The translations under genes and the position numbers were made by a program. A stretch of 64,000 nt of DNA. It comes from Bacteroides caecimuris. Its GTDB lineage: Bacteria; Bacteroidota; Bacteroidia; Bacteroidales; Bacteroidaceae. The DNA is taken from assembly GCF_001688725.2 (NCBI RefSeq), contig NZ_CP015401.2:3100001-3164000 (forward strand). Reading direction: 5' to 3'. A model generated the notes under the pieces. It was given only the letters and a program-made list of their open reading frames with translations, had not been told where the DNA came from and did not search any database. Below, in pieces: positions 45,642 to 55,154 of this stretch (position 1 is its first letter; each line of letters begins with the position of its first letter).

Positions 45642-45649
45642 TATATTTG
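45642..45649 (+). promoter_or_regulatory. -7 element of the cardiolipin synthase gene
   Basis: TATATTTG, 32 bp before the TTG start at 45682. Confidence 0.5.
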
Positions 45650-45681
45650 TTGCTCTGTAAACTAAAATAGAGAGAAGAGTT

Positions 45682-46953
45682 TTGAAACTACGTATATTTA
45701 TTTTATTTCTATTCCTGCCTTTATTACATGTTCAGGCAGATGTCATCGACAGTCTGATGACGCAGCCCAGAGACTCAATCGGACTAACAAGCGATTCCTT
45801 AGTACTGCATTTCTTGGAAGAGTCGGGAATCCCTATATCTGATAATAATAAAGTCAAACTGCTAAAAAGCGGACGGGAGAAGTTTATCGATTTATTTGAA
45901 GCCATCCGGGAAGCCAAGCACCATGTTCATCTGGAATATTTCAACTTCCGAAATGATTCCATTGCCAATGCTTTATTCTCTTTATTGGCCGAAAAAGTGA
46001 AAGAAGGCGTTGAAGTAAGAGCTATGTTTGACGCTTTCGGAAATTGGTCGAACAACAAACCTCTTAAAAAGAAACACCTCAAAAAGATAAGTGAACAGGG
46101 AATCGAAATTGTTAAGTTTGACCCGTTCACCTTCCCTTATATCAATCATGCCGCCCACCGCGACCATCGCAAAATTGCTGTTATCGACGGAAAAGTGGCA
46201 TATACAGGCGGAATGAATATCGCCGATTATTATATCAACGGACTACCCAAAATCGGAACCTGGCGTGATATGCACATGCGTATCGAAGGGGATGCTGTCA
46301 ATGATTTGCAGGAAATTTTCCTGACGATCTGGAACAAAGAGACTAAACAGAACATAGGAGGAGAAGCTTATTTCCCCCAACATGAGGGACAGACAGACAG
46401 CACGAATATTGTTGTAGCAATTGTAGACCGTACCCCGAAAAAGAATAGCCGTATGTTGAGTCATGCCTATGCCATGAGCATTTATTCGGCACAAAAGAAT
46501 GTTCATATCGTCAATCCTTATTTTGTACCGACCTCTTCCATCAAAAAGGCATTGAACCGGACAATCGACCGGGGAGTAGATGTAACCATCATGGTTTCCT
46601 CTGCTTCCGATATCCCTTTTACCCCGGATGCCGCACTTTATAAATTACATAAACTAATGAAAAGGGGAGCTACTGTCTACATGTACAACGGGGGATTCCA
46701 TCACTCGAAAATCATGATGGTGGACGACTTGTTCTGCACAGTCGGTACAGCCAACCTGAACAGCCGCAGCCTACGATATGACTACGAAACAAATGCCTTT
46801 ATTTTTGATAAAAGAATAACGGATGAATTGAATAATATGTTCCGAAACGATATCGAGCATTGCACGCAGCTGACACCGGAGTTTTGGAAAAAGCGTTCTC
46901 CCTGGAAGAAGTTCGTCGGCTGGTTTGCTAATTTATTCACTCCATTTTTGTAA
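45682..46953 (+). CDS. cls: Cardiolipin synthase (phospholipase D family)
   Basis: 423 aa. Two HKD motifs define the active site: HRDHRKIAVIDG (about 155) and HHSKIMMVDD (about 346). An N-terminal hydrophobic segment (IFILFLFLPLLHVQA) targets it to the membrane or periplasm; the usual two N-terminal transmembrane helices of Gram-negative Cls are reduced to this one. It joins two phosphatidylglycerol molecules into cardiolipin. The start is TTG at 45682, the only start codon near the N-terminus in this frame. Confidence 0.88.
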   Translation: MKLRIFILFLFLPLLHVQADVIDSLMTQPRDSIGLTSDSLVLHFLEESGIPISDNNKVKLLKSGREKFIDLFEAIREAKHHVHLEYFNFRNDSIANALFSLLAEKVKEGVEVRAMFDAFGNWSNNKPLKKKHLKKISEQGIEIVKFDPFTFPYINHAAHRDHRKIAVIDGKVAYTGGMNIADYYINGLPKIGTWRDMHMRIEGDAVNDLQEIFLTIWNKETKQNIGGEAYFPQHEGQTDSTNIVVAIVDRTPKKNSRMLSHAYAMSIYSAQKNVHIVNPYFVPTSSIKKALNRTIDRGVDVTIMVSSASDIPFTPDAALYKLHKLMKRGATVYMYNGGFHHSKIMMVDDLFCTVGTANLNSRSLRYDYETNAFIFDKRITDELNNMFRNDIEHCTQLTPEFWKKRSPWKKFVGWFANLFTPFL

Positions 46954-46958
46954 TTTTG
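46951..46958 (+). promoter_or_regulatory. Possible -7 element of thyA
   Basis: TAATTTTG overlapping the end of cls, 34 bp before the ATG at 46993. TTTG occurs 23 nt upstream (46924-46927), a little further than the optimum. Confidence 0.4.
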
Positions 46959-46992
46959 TACGGAGAATCATTTTCACTGCAAATTATTCATT

Positions 46993-47787
46993 ATGAAACA
47001 ATACCTGGATTTACTCAATCGTGTACTTACCGAAGGCACGGAGAAAGGTGATCGTACCGGAACCGGAACGATCAGTATCTTCGGTCATCAAATGCGTTTT
47101 AACCTTAATGACGGTTTCCCGTGTCTGACAACCAAAAAACTGCATCTGAAATCAATCATATACGAATTGCTTTGGTTTTTGAAAGGAGATACAAACGTGA
47201 AATACCTACAGGAACACGGAGTACGTATTTGGAACGAATGGGCAGACGAGAACGGTGATTTGGGTCATGTCTACGGTTATCAATGGCGTTCATGGCCTGA
47301 TTACAACGGTGGCTTCATCGACCAGATCAGCGAAGTTGTGGAGACACTCAAACACAATCCGGATTCACGCCGTATCATCGTCAGTGCCTGGAACGTAGCA
47401 GATTTGAACAATATGAATCTACCTCCCTGTCATGCATTCTTTCAGTTTTACGTAGCAGACGGGCGATTGAGCCTGCAACTGTATCAACGCAGTGCCGATA
47501 TATTTCTCGGTGTTCCCTTCAACATTGCTTCATACGCATTATTGCTGCAAATGATGGCACAAGTGACAGGTTTGAAAGCTGGTGACTTCGTTCATACTTT
47601 TGGTGATGCTCATATCTACCTGAACCATCTGGAACAAGTGAAGCTCCAATTATCACGAGAGCCTCATCCATTGCCGCAAATGAAAATCAATCCGGATGTG
47701 AAAAACATCTTCGATTTTAAATTTGAGGACTTCGAATTAGTAAACTATGATCCGCATCCGCATATTGCAGGAGTAGTAGCTGTGTAA
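46993..47787 (+). CDS. thyA: Thymidylate synthase
   Basis: 264 aa, the same length as the E. coli enzyme. The nucleophile Cys146 lies in [12 protein letters not shown]; the dUMP/folate-binding segments [17 protein letters not shown] and [12 protein letters not shown] are intact. It makes dTMP from dUMP with methylene-tetrahydrofolate, producing dihydrofolate, which the next gene product recycles. Only 5 bp separate it from folA. Confidence 0.97.
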   Translation: MKQYLDLLNRVLTEGTEKGDRTGTGTISIFGHQMRFNLNDGFPCLTTKKLHLKSIIYELLWFLKGDTNVKYLQEHGVRIWNEWADENGDLGHVYGYQWRSWPDYNGGFIDQISEVVETLKHNPDSRRIIVSAWNVADLNNMNLPPCHAFFQFYVADGRLSLQLYQRSADIFLGVPFNIASYALLLQMMAQVTGLKAGDFVHTFGDAHIYLNHLEQVKLQLSREPHPLPQMKINPDVKNIFDFKFEDFELVNYDPHPHIAGVVAV

Positions 47788-47792
47788 AAAAT

Positions 47793-48287
47793 ATGAGTAA
47801 AGTATCCATCATTGCTGCCGTAGACCGCCGCATGGCTATAGGCTTCGAGAATAAGCTTCTTTTCTGGTTACCGAATGATTTGAAACGTTTCAAAGCATTA
47901 ACTACCGGAAACACCATACTTATGGGACGCAAAACTTTCGAGTCATTACCGAAAGGCGCATTGCCTAATCGCAGAAATATCGTTTTATCTTCCAATCCGG
48001 ACACGGTATGTCGCGGTGCGGAAGTGTTTCCTTCACTCGAAGCGGCTTTGAGAAGTTGCCAGAAGGATGAACATATTTATATTATAGGAGGGGCAAGCAT
48101 TTATCAGCAAGCTCTGCCCTTTGCTGACGAGCTTTGCCTGACAGAAATAGACTGTACGGCTCCCAAAGCTGATGCTTATTTTCCGGAAGTATCTTCAAAG
48201 GTATGGCAGGAAAAAAGCAGAGAAGCCCTTCCTGCGGATGAGAAACATCTCTGCTCTTATGCTTTCGTTGATTACGTAAGAAAGTAA
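47793..48287 (+). CDS. folA: Dihydrofolate reductase
   Basis: 164 aa. Canonical DHFR elements: IIAAVDRRMAIGFENKLLFWLPNDLKRFK (active-site Asp in PND) and GNTILMGRKTFESLP (NADPH binding), IYIIGGASIYQQALP. The loop usually reading NxLPW here reads NKLLFWLPND. It regenerates tetrahydrofolate for ThyA and follows it in the same operon. Confidence 0.95.
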   Translation: MSKVSIIAAVDRRMAIGFENKLLFWLPNDLKRFKALTTGNTILMGRKTFESLPKGALPNRRNIVLSSNPDTVCRGAEVFPSLEAALRSCQKDEHIYIIGGASIYQQALPFADELCLTEIDCTAPKADAYFPEVSSKVWQEKSREALPADEKHLCSYAFVDYVRK

Positions 48288-48333
48288 GGAAATTGTTTCT
48301 TACTGTGATCCAACCACGAATACTGACCAATGA

Positions 48334-48813
48334 TTAATCTTCATCTTCTATGTCGACCATAATCGGCATCTGCCGCTTAATGGCTTCATGGAAGGAGATT
48401 AATGTTTCGGTACGCGCCAAGCCCAATGGTTGCAACTTATCGTGAATAATACTCAATAAGTGGTGGTTATTCTTCGCGTAAATTTTAATAAACATATCAT
48501 ATTTTCCGGTAGTGAAATGACATTCCACCACTTCGGGGATAGCCTCTAAAGCTTTTGTTACCGAGTCAAAGGATTCGGGGTCTTTTAGATATATACCAAT
48601 ATAAGCGCAAGTCTCATATCCGATTTTCTCGGGGTCGATAACATACTCCGAACCTTTTAATATTCCTAGATTAGTAAGCTTCTGAATACGCTGATGAATC
48701 GCAGCACCGGAAACATTACATGCTCTTGCCACTTCCAAAAAAGGAATACGCGCATTCCCTGCAATCAGTCTCAGAATTTGCTCATCTAATGCATCTAATT
48801 GATGATGTCCCAT
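48334..48813 (-). CDS. Lrp/AsnC family transcriptional regulator
   Basis: 159 aa. N-terminal winged helix-turn-helix (LDEQILRLIAGNARIPFLEVARACNVSGAAIHQRIQKL) followed by the ligand-binding RAM domain (about 75-145: GIYLKDPESFDSVTKALEAIPEVVECHFTTGKYDMFIKIYAKN). Probably binds amino acids and controls amino-acid metabolism genes, acting as an octamer; target unknown. Divergent from the M64 peptidase gene, with a minus-strand TAACTTTG at 48852-48859. Confidence 0.9.
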   Translation of the reverse strand: MGHHQLDALDEQILRLIAGNARIPFLEVARACNVSGAAIHQRIQKLTNLGILKGSEYVIDPEKIGYETCAYIGIYLKDPESFDSVTKALEAIPEVVECHFTTGKYDMFIKIYAKNNHHLLSIIHDKLQPLGLARTETLISFHEAIKRQMPIMVDIEDED

Positions 48814-48851
48814 TTTTGAATCAAATTGTTTTTATCAATGAATCTTTTATG

Positions 48852-48940
48852 CAAAGTTAGCGATTTTTCGACAACAAATACTAGAATCTATTACTTTTAT
48901 TTGCAGAAAGCGGATAAGTCAACAATAGTTCGTACCTTTG
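48852..48940. promoter_or_regulatory. Divergent promoter region of the Lrp regulator and M64 peptidase genes
   Basis: TAACTTTG on the minus strand (48852-48859) faces the regulator and TACCTTTG on the plus strand (48933-48940) faces the peptidase. The regulator could bind here and control both, an inference from layout only. Confidence 0.5.
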
Positions 48941-48965
48941 CGAAAAACATAAATATACCATTTAT

Positions 48966-50243
48966 ATGAAACATATTTGTTGTATTATTCTGTGTTTCTG
49001 CACTTCTATAGGAAGTTATGCCCAGAATTTTGCTGATTATTTCCAGAACAAAACATTGCGAGTGGATTATATCTTTACCGGGGATGCTACACAACAGGCT
49101 ATCTATCTGGATGAGCTTTCACAGCTCCCCACCTGGGCAGGGCGTCAACATCATCTCTCCGAACTTCCCTTGGAAGGCAACGGACAAATTATTATGAAAG
49201 ACCTTGCCAGCAAACAGTGTATCTACAAAACTTCTTTCTCTTCTTTATTTCAAGAATGGTTGTCAACAGACGAAGCCAAAGAAACAGCTAAAGGGTTTGA
49301 GAATACCTTTCTTCTTCCCTATCCCAAACAGCCTGTAGAAATAGAAGTGACTTTATATTCTCCACGAAAGAAAACAATGGCTACTTACAAACATATCGTG
49401 CGTCCGAATGACATATTGATTCATAAACGGGGAGTATCACATGTTACTCCACACCGGTATATGCTGCAAAGTGGCAATGAAAAAGACTGTATAGATGTTG
49501 CTATCCTGGCAGAGGGATATACAGAAAAAGAAATGGATATATTCTATCAGGATGCACAATATACCTGCGAAAGTTTGTTTTCGTACGAGCCGTTCCGTTC
49601 CATGAAGGGTAAATTTAATATTGTTGCCGTAGCCAGTCCTTCAACAGATAGTGGTGTCAGTGTTCCCCGCGAAAATCTGTGGAAAGAAACGACGGTTCAT
49701 TCTCATTTCGATACCTTTTATTCAGATCGCTATCTGACTACCAGCCGGGTAAAGTCTATCCACAATGCATTGGCTGGTATCCCTTACGAGCATATCATTA
49801 TCCTCGCCAACACAGATGTATACGGCGGAGGAGGAATATACAATTCTTATACGCTGACCACGGCACATCACCCCATGTTCAAACCGGTGGTAGTGCACGA
49901 ATTCGGACACAGCTTCGGCGGATTGGCCGACGAGTATTTTTATGAGGATGATGTGATGACGGATACTTATCCACTGGATATCGAACCGTGGGAACAGAAT
50001 ATTTCAACACAGGTGAACTTTGCTTCCAAATGGAAAGACATACTTCCGTCAGGCACTCCGATCCCTACTCCTATTACTGAAAGAAAGGAATATCCGGTAG
50101 GAGTATATGAAGGAGGCGGCTATTCCGCCAAAGGTATTTATCGTCCTGCCTACGACTGCCGTATGAAAACAAACAGTTACCCGGAGTTTTGCCCGGTTTG
50201 TCAACGTGCCATCCGCCGAATGATTAAGTTTTACGTTCCTTAA
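48966..50243 (+). CDS. M64 family metallopeptidase (IgA peptidase-like), exported
   Basis: 425 aa. Signal peptide ending SYAQN. An N-terminal beta domain (about 20-140) precedes the M64 zinc domain; the zinc site HEFGHSFGGLADEY (about residue 311) matches HExxH with a downstream acidic ligand. Earlier landmark: VAILAEGYTEKEM. Family members cleave IgA or other host or glycoprotein substrates; this one has no cell-wall anchor, so it is probably periplasmic or secreted. Confidence 0.9.
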   Translation: MKHICCIILCFCTSIGSYAQNFADYFQNKTLRVDYIFTGDATQQAIYLDELSQLPTWAGRQHHLSELPLEGNGQIIMKDLASKQCIYKTSFSSLFQEWLSTDEAKETAKGFENTFLLPYPKQPVEIEVTLYSPRKKTMATYKHIVRPNDILIHKRGVSHVTPHRYMLQSGNEKDCIDVAILAEGYTEKEMDIFYQDAQYTCESLFSYEPFRSMKGKFNIVAVASPSTDSGVSVPRENLWKETTVHSHFDTFYSDRYLTTSRVKSIHNALAGIPYEHIIILANTDVYGGGGIYNSYTLTTAHHPMFKPVVVHEFGHSFGGLADEYFYEDDVMTDTYPLDIEPWEQNISTQVNFASKWKDILPSGTPIPTPITERKEYPVGVYEGGGYSAKGIYRPAYDCRMKTNSYPEFCPVCQRAIRRMIKFYVP

Positions 50244-50340
50244 TTGAATAACAATCATCGATGGTAGCGGAGGTAAATACCTATTTAGAAACAAAATCAA
50301 TATACAATCATATTATTGTCAAACTTAAAACCCAAACCTC

Positions 50341-50880
50341 ATGATTAGACTTCAACCAATCAATACGTCGGATCTGCAACATTACAAATTTATGGAAGAG
50401 CTCCTGATTGATGCATTTCCACCAGAAGAGTACCGCCAGCTAGAACAACTGCGCGAATACACTGACCGTACGGGTAACTTTTATAATAACATCATCTTCG
50501 ATGATGACTTGCCAGTCGGCTTCATTACCTATTGGGATTTTGACAGTTTTTACTATGTTGAACACTTTGCAACCAATCCTGCCCTGCGAAATGGAGGTTA
50601 TGGAAAACATACACTGGAATACTTATGCAATTACTTAAAACGCCCGATCGTATTGGAGGTAGAACGTCCGGCCGAGGAAATGGCCAAACGACGCATCAGC
50701 TTTTATCAACGCCAAGGCTTTACACTATGGGAAAAAGACTACTGTCAACCTCCTTACAAGTCCGGAGATGACTTTCTTCCCATGTATTTAATGGTACACG
50801 GAGAGTTGGATTGTGAAAAGGATTATGAAACAATCAAAAAGAGAATACATAAAGAAGTATATGGAGTAAAAGACAATTAA
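50341..50880 (+). CDS. GNAT family N-acetyltransferase
   Basis: 179 aa. Acetyl-CoA motif A is recognisable in VEHFATNPALRNGGYGKHTLEYL (R/Q-x-x-G-x-G/A type), and the strand-helix KRRISFYQRQGFTLWEKDYCQPPY is the usual motif B. Substrate unknown. Downstream is a MITE terminal relic and a strong palindrome. Confidence 0.85.
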   Translation: MIRLQPINTSDLQHYKFMEELLIDAFPPEEYRQLEQLREYTDRTGNFYNNIIFDDDLPVGFITYWDFDSFYYVEHFATNPALRNGGYGKHTLEYLCNYLKRPIVLEVERPAEEMAKRRISFYQRQGFTLWEKDYCQPPYKSGDDFLPMYLMVHGELDCEKDYETIKKRIHKEVYGVKDN

Positions 50881-50909
50881 TTAACGTAAGTTCGAAAACA
50901 TTACTCCAG

Positions 50910-50967
50910 TGCTATATATATAGAAAGGGCGTTCAATTCAAATTGAACGCCCTTTCTATATATAGCA
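50910..50967. terminator. Bidirectional terminator between convergent genes
   Basis: Long palindrome with arms starting TGCTATATATATAGAAAGGG and ending CCCTTTCTATATATAGCA; about 26 bp pair around GTTCAATTCAAATTGAAC, with a 2-bp bulge. It separates the GNAT gene (plus) from the ExbD operon (minus). Confidence 0.75.
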
Positions 50968-50977
50968 AATTAACTAA

Positions 50978-51448
50978 TTATTTCTCACCACGTTTAGTAG
51001 CTGAATAGTTAATCTTTAAAGCATAAGATTTTCTAAGGGCATTTTTTACATCAGTAACAATACCCATTTTTGTCTTTTGATCTACTTTAAGAGACACAGT
51101 CATCTTAGCAGCATCACCTTCACTCATACTCGCACGCTCCTGGAAAATAAAGTCTTGTACTTCACTAACTTCAGCATAGCTGTCATTGAGCTGAATACGA
51201 CTCTCAGTACCCATTTTTGCACGATATTCCTGTGTAGGTTCTCCTACATAGATAAATGTTACCAGCGATTTCTTCTCCAGTTTTTCGAGTTCAGTACCTT
51301 GCGGAAGTGTAAACTGCACCTTTAATGTTACCTCACGCATTGTCGTTACAATCATAAAGAAGAACAACAAGGTAAAGATAAGGTCAGGCAGCGAAGAAGT
51401 ATTCAATGCCGGCATTTCACGTTTACCAGTCTTATTAAATTTTCCCAT
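50978..51448 (-). CDS. ExbD/TolR-type biopolymer transport protein
   Basis: 156 aa. A short N-terminal cytoplasmic stretch, one transmembrane helix containing the conserved Asp (SSLPDLIFTLLFFFMIVTTM) and a periplasmic domain. It partners with ExbB to convert the proton gradient into motion of TonB. It ends a four-gene operon (52573, 52081, 51452, 50978) and is 3 bp after the first exbD-like gene. Confidence 0.9.
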   Translation of the reverse strand: MGKFNKTGKREMPALNTSSLPDLIFTLLFFFMIVTTMREVTLKVQFTLPQGTELEKLEKKSLVTFIYVGEPTQEYRAKMGTESRIQLNDSYAEVSEVQDFIFQERASMSEGDAAKMTVSLKVDQKTKMGIVTDVKNALRKSYALKINYSATKRGEK

Positions 51449-51451
51449 TAC

Positions 51452-52045
51452 TTACCTCTTTTTTTCTCCGTATTTTTTAGGTTCTGCTTCAGAAATTCGT
51501 TGCGGATAAACTTCACGAATTGCTTTCTGCTGCGCATCACTCAATTCTCCATAAGTAGTTCCGAACTTTTCCTTAGCTAACTCATCTCTCAATTCATTGT
51601 ATGCAGCTACCAATTCGTTCTGCACACTTATATATGCCTGATAAGAAGATCCACGGTCATTCTGCAAAGAAATTACATGCTTGTCATTAACAAGAGTAGT
51701 ACCAAAGAAATCGACATTTTTCTGTGTCTTTTCCGGCATATCCTCAGCGTTATTGACATTAGCAATAAATTCTTTGGCTTTCTGTCTCAACTGATCAACA
51801 CCGATATAATCACTTCCGCACATCAAAGCATCATCTTTATTCAGATAAACCTGTAGGATGTTACGTTCTTTAATTTTATCGGTATTCTCATTCTTTTCAT
51901 CTTCGGGAGGTGGAGGCAAAAGTCTTGCCAAACCACGGTCCGTATCCATTGATGTCGTAATCAAGAAGAAGATCAGCAACAAGAAAGCGATATCCGCCGT
52001 AGAACTTGAGTTAATATCAGGAACTTTTCTTTTTCCTTTTGCCAT
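51452..52045 (-). CDS. ExbD/TolR-type biopolymer transport protein (longer paralog)
   Basis: 197 aa. The same N-terminal layout with the essential Asp in the transmembrane helix (STADIAFLLLIFFLITTSMDTD), but a longer periplasmic domain with charged helices (KTQKNVDFFGTTLVNDKHVIS). Two unequal ExbDs are the rule in Bacteroidetes. Confidence 0.9.
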   Translation of the reverse strand: MAKGKRKVPDINSSSTADIAFLLLIFFLITTSMDTDRGLARLLPPPPEDEKNENTDKIKERNILQVYLNKDDALMCGSDYIGVDQLRQKAKEFIANVNNAEDMPEKTQKNVDFFGTTLVNDKHVISLQNDRGSSYQAYISVQNELVAAYNELRDELAKEKFGTTYGELSDAQQKAIREVYPQRISEAEPKKYGEKKR

Positions 52046-52080
52046 TTTAATAACTTATTTAATCGAGTATCCTCAATTGA

Positions 52081-52566
52081 TTATGATAATTTTTTCTTTA
52101 CACCACTTATAATGATTGCAACAATCGTTACAAACAACAGAATATAAATAGAATAAAGGAACATATCAGTCAGTTTCAGCCAAAAAGGAACATTATCTGT
52201 ACCACTATAGCCTTGAATCTGCATTGGTGTACCATCACCCATTGCCCATGCTACAACTAAAACAACAGCCAACAGCACCAAACCAAGTAAAGACTTTATT
52301 GCATTTGCCGGGTTATCTTTCAAAGCTGCACCAAATTGGAATATAGCACCAATTAGTGTAGCAGCTACTGCTAAACCAAACAATACGTAAATAAGCATCA
52401 GCAAAGCATTGGTATATGCCGGTTGCCACATTTCAGGATCAACTCCTACGACAACATCCGCACCTTGAGCATCACCACCAAGGTAGAAAAGGCCCAGTAC
52501 AATGAGGATGACAGCAAACATCGCATACAAAGCATAATACGATATTCTATAGGTTAACTTACTCAT
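52081..52566 (-). CDS. Conserved membrane protein between ExbB and ExbD
   Basis: 161 aa with four predicted transmembrane helices (about 9-28, 50-75, 87-107, 128-153) and no charged catalytic residues. It sits in the same operon, 6 bp after exbB. The position is conserved in Bacteroidetes TonB systems as far as I remember; it is absent from proteobacterial Exb operons. A structural role in the motor is plausible, but unproven here. Confidence 0.8.
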   Translation of the reverse strand: MSKLTYRISYYALYAMFAVILIVLGLFYLGGDAQGADVVVGVDPEMWQPAYTNALLMLIYVLFGLAVAATLIGAIFQFGAALKDNPANAIKSLLGLVLLAVVLVVAWAMGDGTPMQIQGYSGTDNVPFWLKLTDMFLYSIYILLFVTIVAIIISGVKKKLS

Positions 52567-52572
52567 CTCGGA

Positions 52573-53373
52573 TTATTTTTTGTATTTCAAGTTATATTTG
52601 ATTACCATGTCAAGCAAAGAGATAGAAGAATCTTCCATTTCGCTTGTAAGAGCTTCAATCTTAGCAAGTACGTAATTGTAGAATACCTGAAGGATCAATG
52701 CTACGATCAAACCGAAGATAGTTGTAATCAAGGCAACTTTCATACCACCTGCAACAACCGTCGGAGAGATATCACCTACCTGCTGGATTTTATCAAATGC
52801 CTGCACCATACCGATTACAGTACCCAAGAATCCGAGTGACGGAGCCATTGCAATAAACAGTGTGATCCAAGAACATCCTTTTTCAAGGTAACCAGCCTGT
52901 ACACCACCATAAGATACAATTGACTTCTCAACTACATCAATACCCTGATCAATTCTCATCAGACCTTGATAGTAGATAGAAGCAACCGGACCTCTGGTGT
53001 TACGAGCAATGTCTTTAGCAGCTTCAACATCACCTTTTTCCAAAGCTGCTTCGATAGATGCCATGAATTTCTTTGTGTTGATTTCAGCCAAGCTCAAATA
53101 AATGATACGTTCGATACAGAAAGCCAAACCGATCACCAAAGCAACAGCTACCAAACTCATGAAAGATGCAGTACCTTCGATGAATTTAACTTTCAGTTCT
53201 TTGTGAATACCACCTTCTTCTGCAACAGGAGCAGCAGCAGTAGCAGCTTCAGCGGCAGGAGCTACTTGTTGTTCAGTTTGTTCTGCTGCAGGAGCATCTT
53301 GAGCCTGAGCAAGTTGAATTGAGCCAAAAGTAAAGGCCCCAATCACAGCAACAATTGCAAATAACTTTTTCAT
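52573..53373 (-). CDS. exbB: ExbB/TolQ/MotA proton channel
   Basis: 266 aa. A signal-peptide-like N-terminus (ending AQAQDAPAAE) with an Ala/Glu/Gln-rich periplasmic stretch precedes three transmembrane helices. The TolQ/ExbB signature is present (APSLGFLGTVIGMVQAFDKI, then VAGGMKVALITTIFGLIVAL). It forms the pentameric proton channel around ExbD. First gene of the four-gene motor operon; TonB is encoded separately at 56199-56882. Confidence 0.92.
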   Translation of the reverse strand: MKKLFAIVAVIGAFTFGSIQLAQAQDAPAAEQTEQQVAPAAEAATAAAPVAEEGGIHKELKVKFIEGTASFMSLVAVALVIGLAFCIERIIYLSLAEINTKKFMASIEAALEKGDVEAAKDIARNTRGPVASIYYQGLMRIDQGIDVVEKSIVSYGGVQAGYLEKGCSWITLFIAMAPSLGFLGTVIGMVQAFDKIQQVGDISPTVVAGGMKVALITTIFGLIVALILQVFYNYVLAKIEALTSEMEDSSISLLDMVIKYNLKYKK

Positions 53374-53444
53374 TGTGTGTCTAATTTTTAAGATTAATTA
53401 ATTGATTATTATTGTATTTACTTCTCATCTCTCTTTCATTTCTG

Positions 53445-53532
53445 CGGAGAGACGGGGATTCGAACCCCGGATACGCTTTTGGCGTATACACGCTTTCCAG
53501 GCGTGCCTCTTCAACCACTCGAGCATCTCTCC
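53445..53532 (-). tRNA. tRNA-Ser (anticodon GGA)
   Basis: 88 nt with a 7-bp acceptor stem GGAGAGA/TCTCTCC, discriminator G, anticodon stem CACGC/GCGTG with loop CTGGAAA (anticodon GGA), a long variable arm (TATACGCC/AAAAGCGTAT) typical of serine tRNAs, and TTCGAAT in the T loop. No CCA is encoded. It lies between exbB and tatD. Confidence 0.95.
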
Positions 53533-53652
53533 TTATGAGTTTTCCAGATTTTCAGCTACAAATGTATTCTTTTTTTTCTTTTCATGAAGCATTCTCCCCC
53601 TTTTATCTTGAATAAATACTGCAAATTAATATAATTTAAAACCTTTCGAACC

Positions 53653-54429
53653 TTATTTGCGGATTCCAAACACTTTTAGTGCATTAACAGAAGTGCCCTC
53701 TTCAACGCGCTTTGGAGTTATCTGATAAATCTCCGCCACCTTCATAAGTATGTCTTTCACATTGGCACTCTCATTTCTCTTTCCCCGGTTCGGCACAGGA
53801 GTCAAATAGGGAGAATCGGTTTCGAGCACAATGCGTTCTAAAGGAACTGTTGTCAGAGTTTCCGGCAAAGTCGATTTCTTAAAGGTAACGACTCCGTTAA
53901 TGCCCAACATAAATCCTTCAAACTCCAACAATTTCGCTGCTTCTTCCGATGTTCCGGTGAAACTATGAAAAATGCCGGTCAATGCCGTCTTTTTATAGGG
54001 TTCCATTACCTTATATATATATTCAAACGCCTCTCTTGAATGAATAACGATCGGAAGGCTATACTCCAGCGCCCACTCTATTTGCTTTTCAAAAGCCAAA
54101 ATTTGTTCTTTCAGAAAAGTCTTATCCCAATAAAGGTCAAGGCCTATTTCTCCGATAGCCACAAATTCATTAGAAGTCGACAAGTACTTGTGTACAACTG
54201 CTAATTCCTGTTCATAAGATTCATTGACGGAAGTGGGGTGCAGTCCGATCATCGGATAGCAAAAACCCGGATAATCCCTACACACTGACAACATAGCATC
54301 AATGGTGGTACTGTCTATATTGGGCATGAAAATATAGGAAACTCCCGCTTTTCGTGCACGTTCCATCACCTGCGGCAGGTCTTCGGTAAATTCTTCAACA
54401 AAAAGGTGAGAATGGGTGTCTATCAGCAT
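53653..54429 (-). CDS. tatD: TatD family hydrolase (metal-dependent deoxyribonuclease)
   Basis: 258 aa TIM barrel. Metal-site residues: His-His in MLIDTHSHLF, Glu in IGEIGLDLYWD, His in PIVIHSREAFE, His in GIFHSFTG and Asp in LETDSPYLTPVPNRGKRNES. It acts as a 3'-5' exonuclease or D-aminoacyl-type hydrolase in other bacteria. Its start overlaps the end of the upstream gene by 7 bp. Confidence 0.92.
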   Translation of the reverse strand: MLIDTHSHLFVEEFTEDLPQVMERARKAGVSYIFMPNIDSTTIDAMLSVCRDYPGFCYPMIGLHPTSVNESYEQELAVVHKYLSTSNEFVAIGEIGLDLYWDKTFLKEQILAFEKQIEWALEYSLPIVIHSREAFEYIYKVMEPYKKTALTGIFHSFTGTSEEAAKLLEFEGFMLGINGVVTFKKSTLPETLTTVPLERIVLETDSPYLTPVPNRGKRNESANVKDILMKVAEIYQITPKRVEEGTSVNALKVFGIRK

Positions 54430-55139
54430 GATATTTCTTTTTCTTCTTTTACTTTCTCACTGGAGCGATAATAATATATCAGTCCATAGTCGCGACATTT
54501 TTCTAATCTGGTATCATTGGGAGTAACACCCTGATATTTAGCTTCTACCTGGTTCCAGATATCCAAAATCAGTTCATCTGCACGGCCACGCATGGATGCC
54601 AGTTCATCAAGACTGCGATTGGTTAATGCCTGATAGTTTTTCTGTCGCTCGTAGCTTTCCAGAAAAATATCATAATGTACTTTTACACGTGCAATAGTCG
54701 GATTATAAATAGGTATGCCACCTTGAGTTGTCCTTAGTTGTTCGCCTTCAATTATTTTCTTCCCCCACTCCACCAATGCGGCTTCACTCAACAGGTCCGG
54801 CACTGTATTTGAAGCAGGTAAGCCATATAATTCTTTATGCACCACTTTAATTTCATCCCGAAGTACAGCCAAATTGAGTACCTGGATAAAATGAGAGATA
54901 TACAACCGGGCGGTCTTCACATTCATCTGATGCTTACGGCTGGCACGCGATTGATTGTTGTAACACTGTGTATAATAAATCTGCGCAGCCTCGAACCGAT
55001 GTAAGAAATTACGTGCCTCAAATAACGTCTTCAATGTAATAGCCAAATCACTCACATTATACATTTCACCCATTTCGACCGCTGCTTTCAACGCCCGAAC
55101 TCTTGCTTGATCTGTATTTGGTAATCGTCTGTAAGGCAT
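54423..55139 (-). CDS. Conserved Bacteroidetes protein of unknown function
   Basis: 238 aa, mainly helical, basic, no signal peptide. Segments such as YYTQCYNNQSRASRKHQMN, ISHFIQVLNLAVLRDEI and SLDELASMRGRADELILDIWNQV suggest an all-alpha bundle. It lies between the prenyl synthase (15 bp) and tatD (overlap), so it is in their operon. No function recognised. Confidence 0.7.
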   Translation of the reverse strand: MPYRRLPNTDQARVRALKAAVEMGEMYNVSDLAITLKTLFEARNFLHRFEAAQIYYTQCYNNQSRASRKHQMNVKTARLYISHFIQVLNLAVLRDEIKVVHKELYGLPASNTVPDLLSEAALVEWGKKIIEGEQLRTTQGGIPIYNPTIARVKVHYDIFLESYERQKNYQALTNRSLDELASMRGRADELILDIWNQVEAKYQGVTPNDTRLEKCRDYGLIYYYRSSEKVKEEKEISC

Positions 55140-55154
55140 ATCTTTAGTAGTTAA

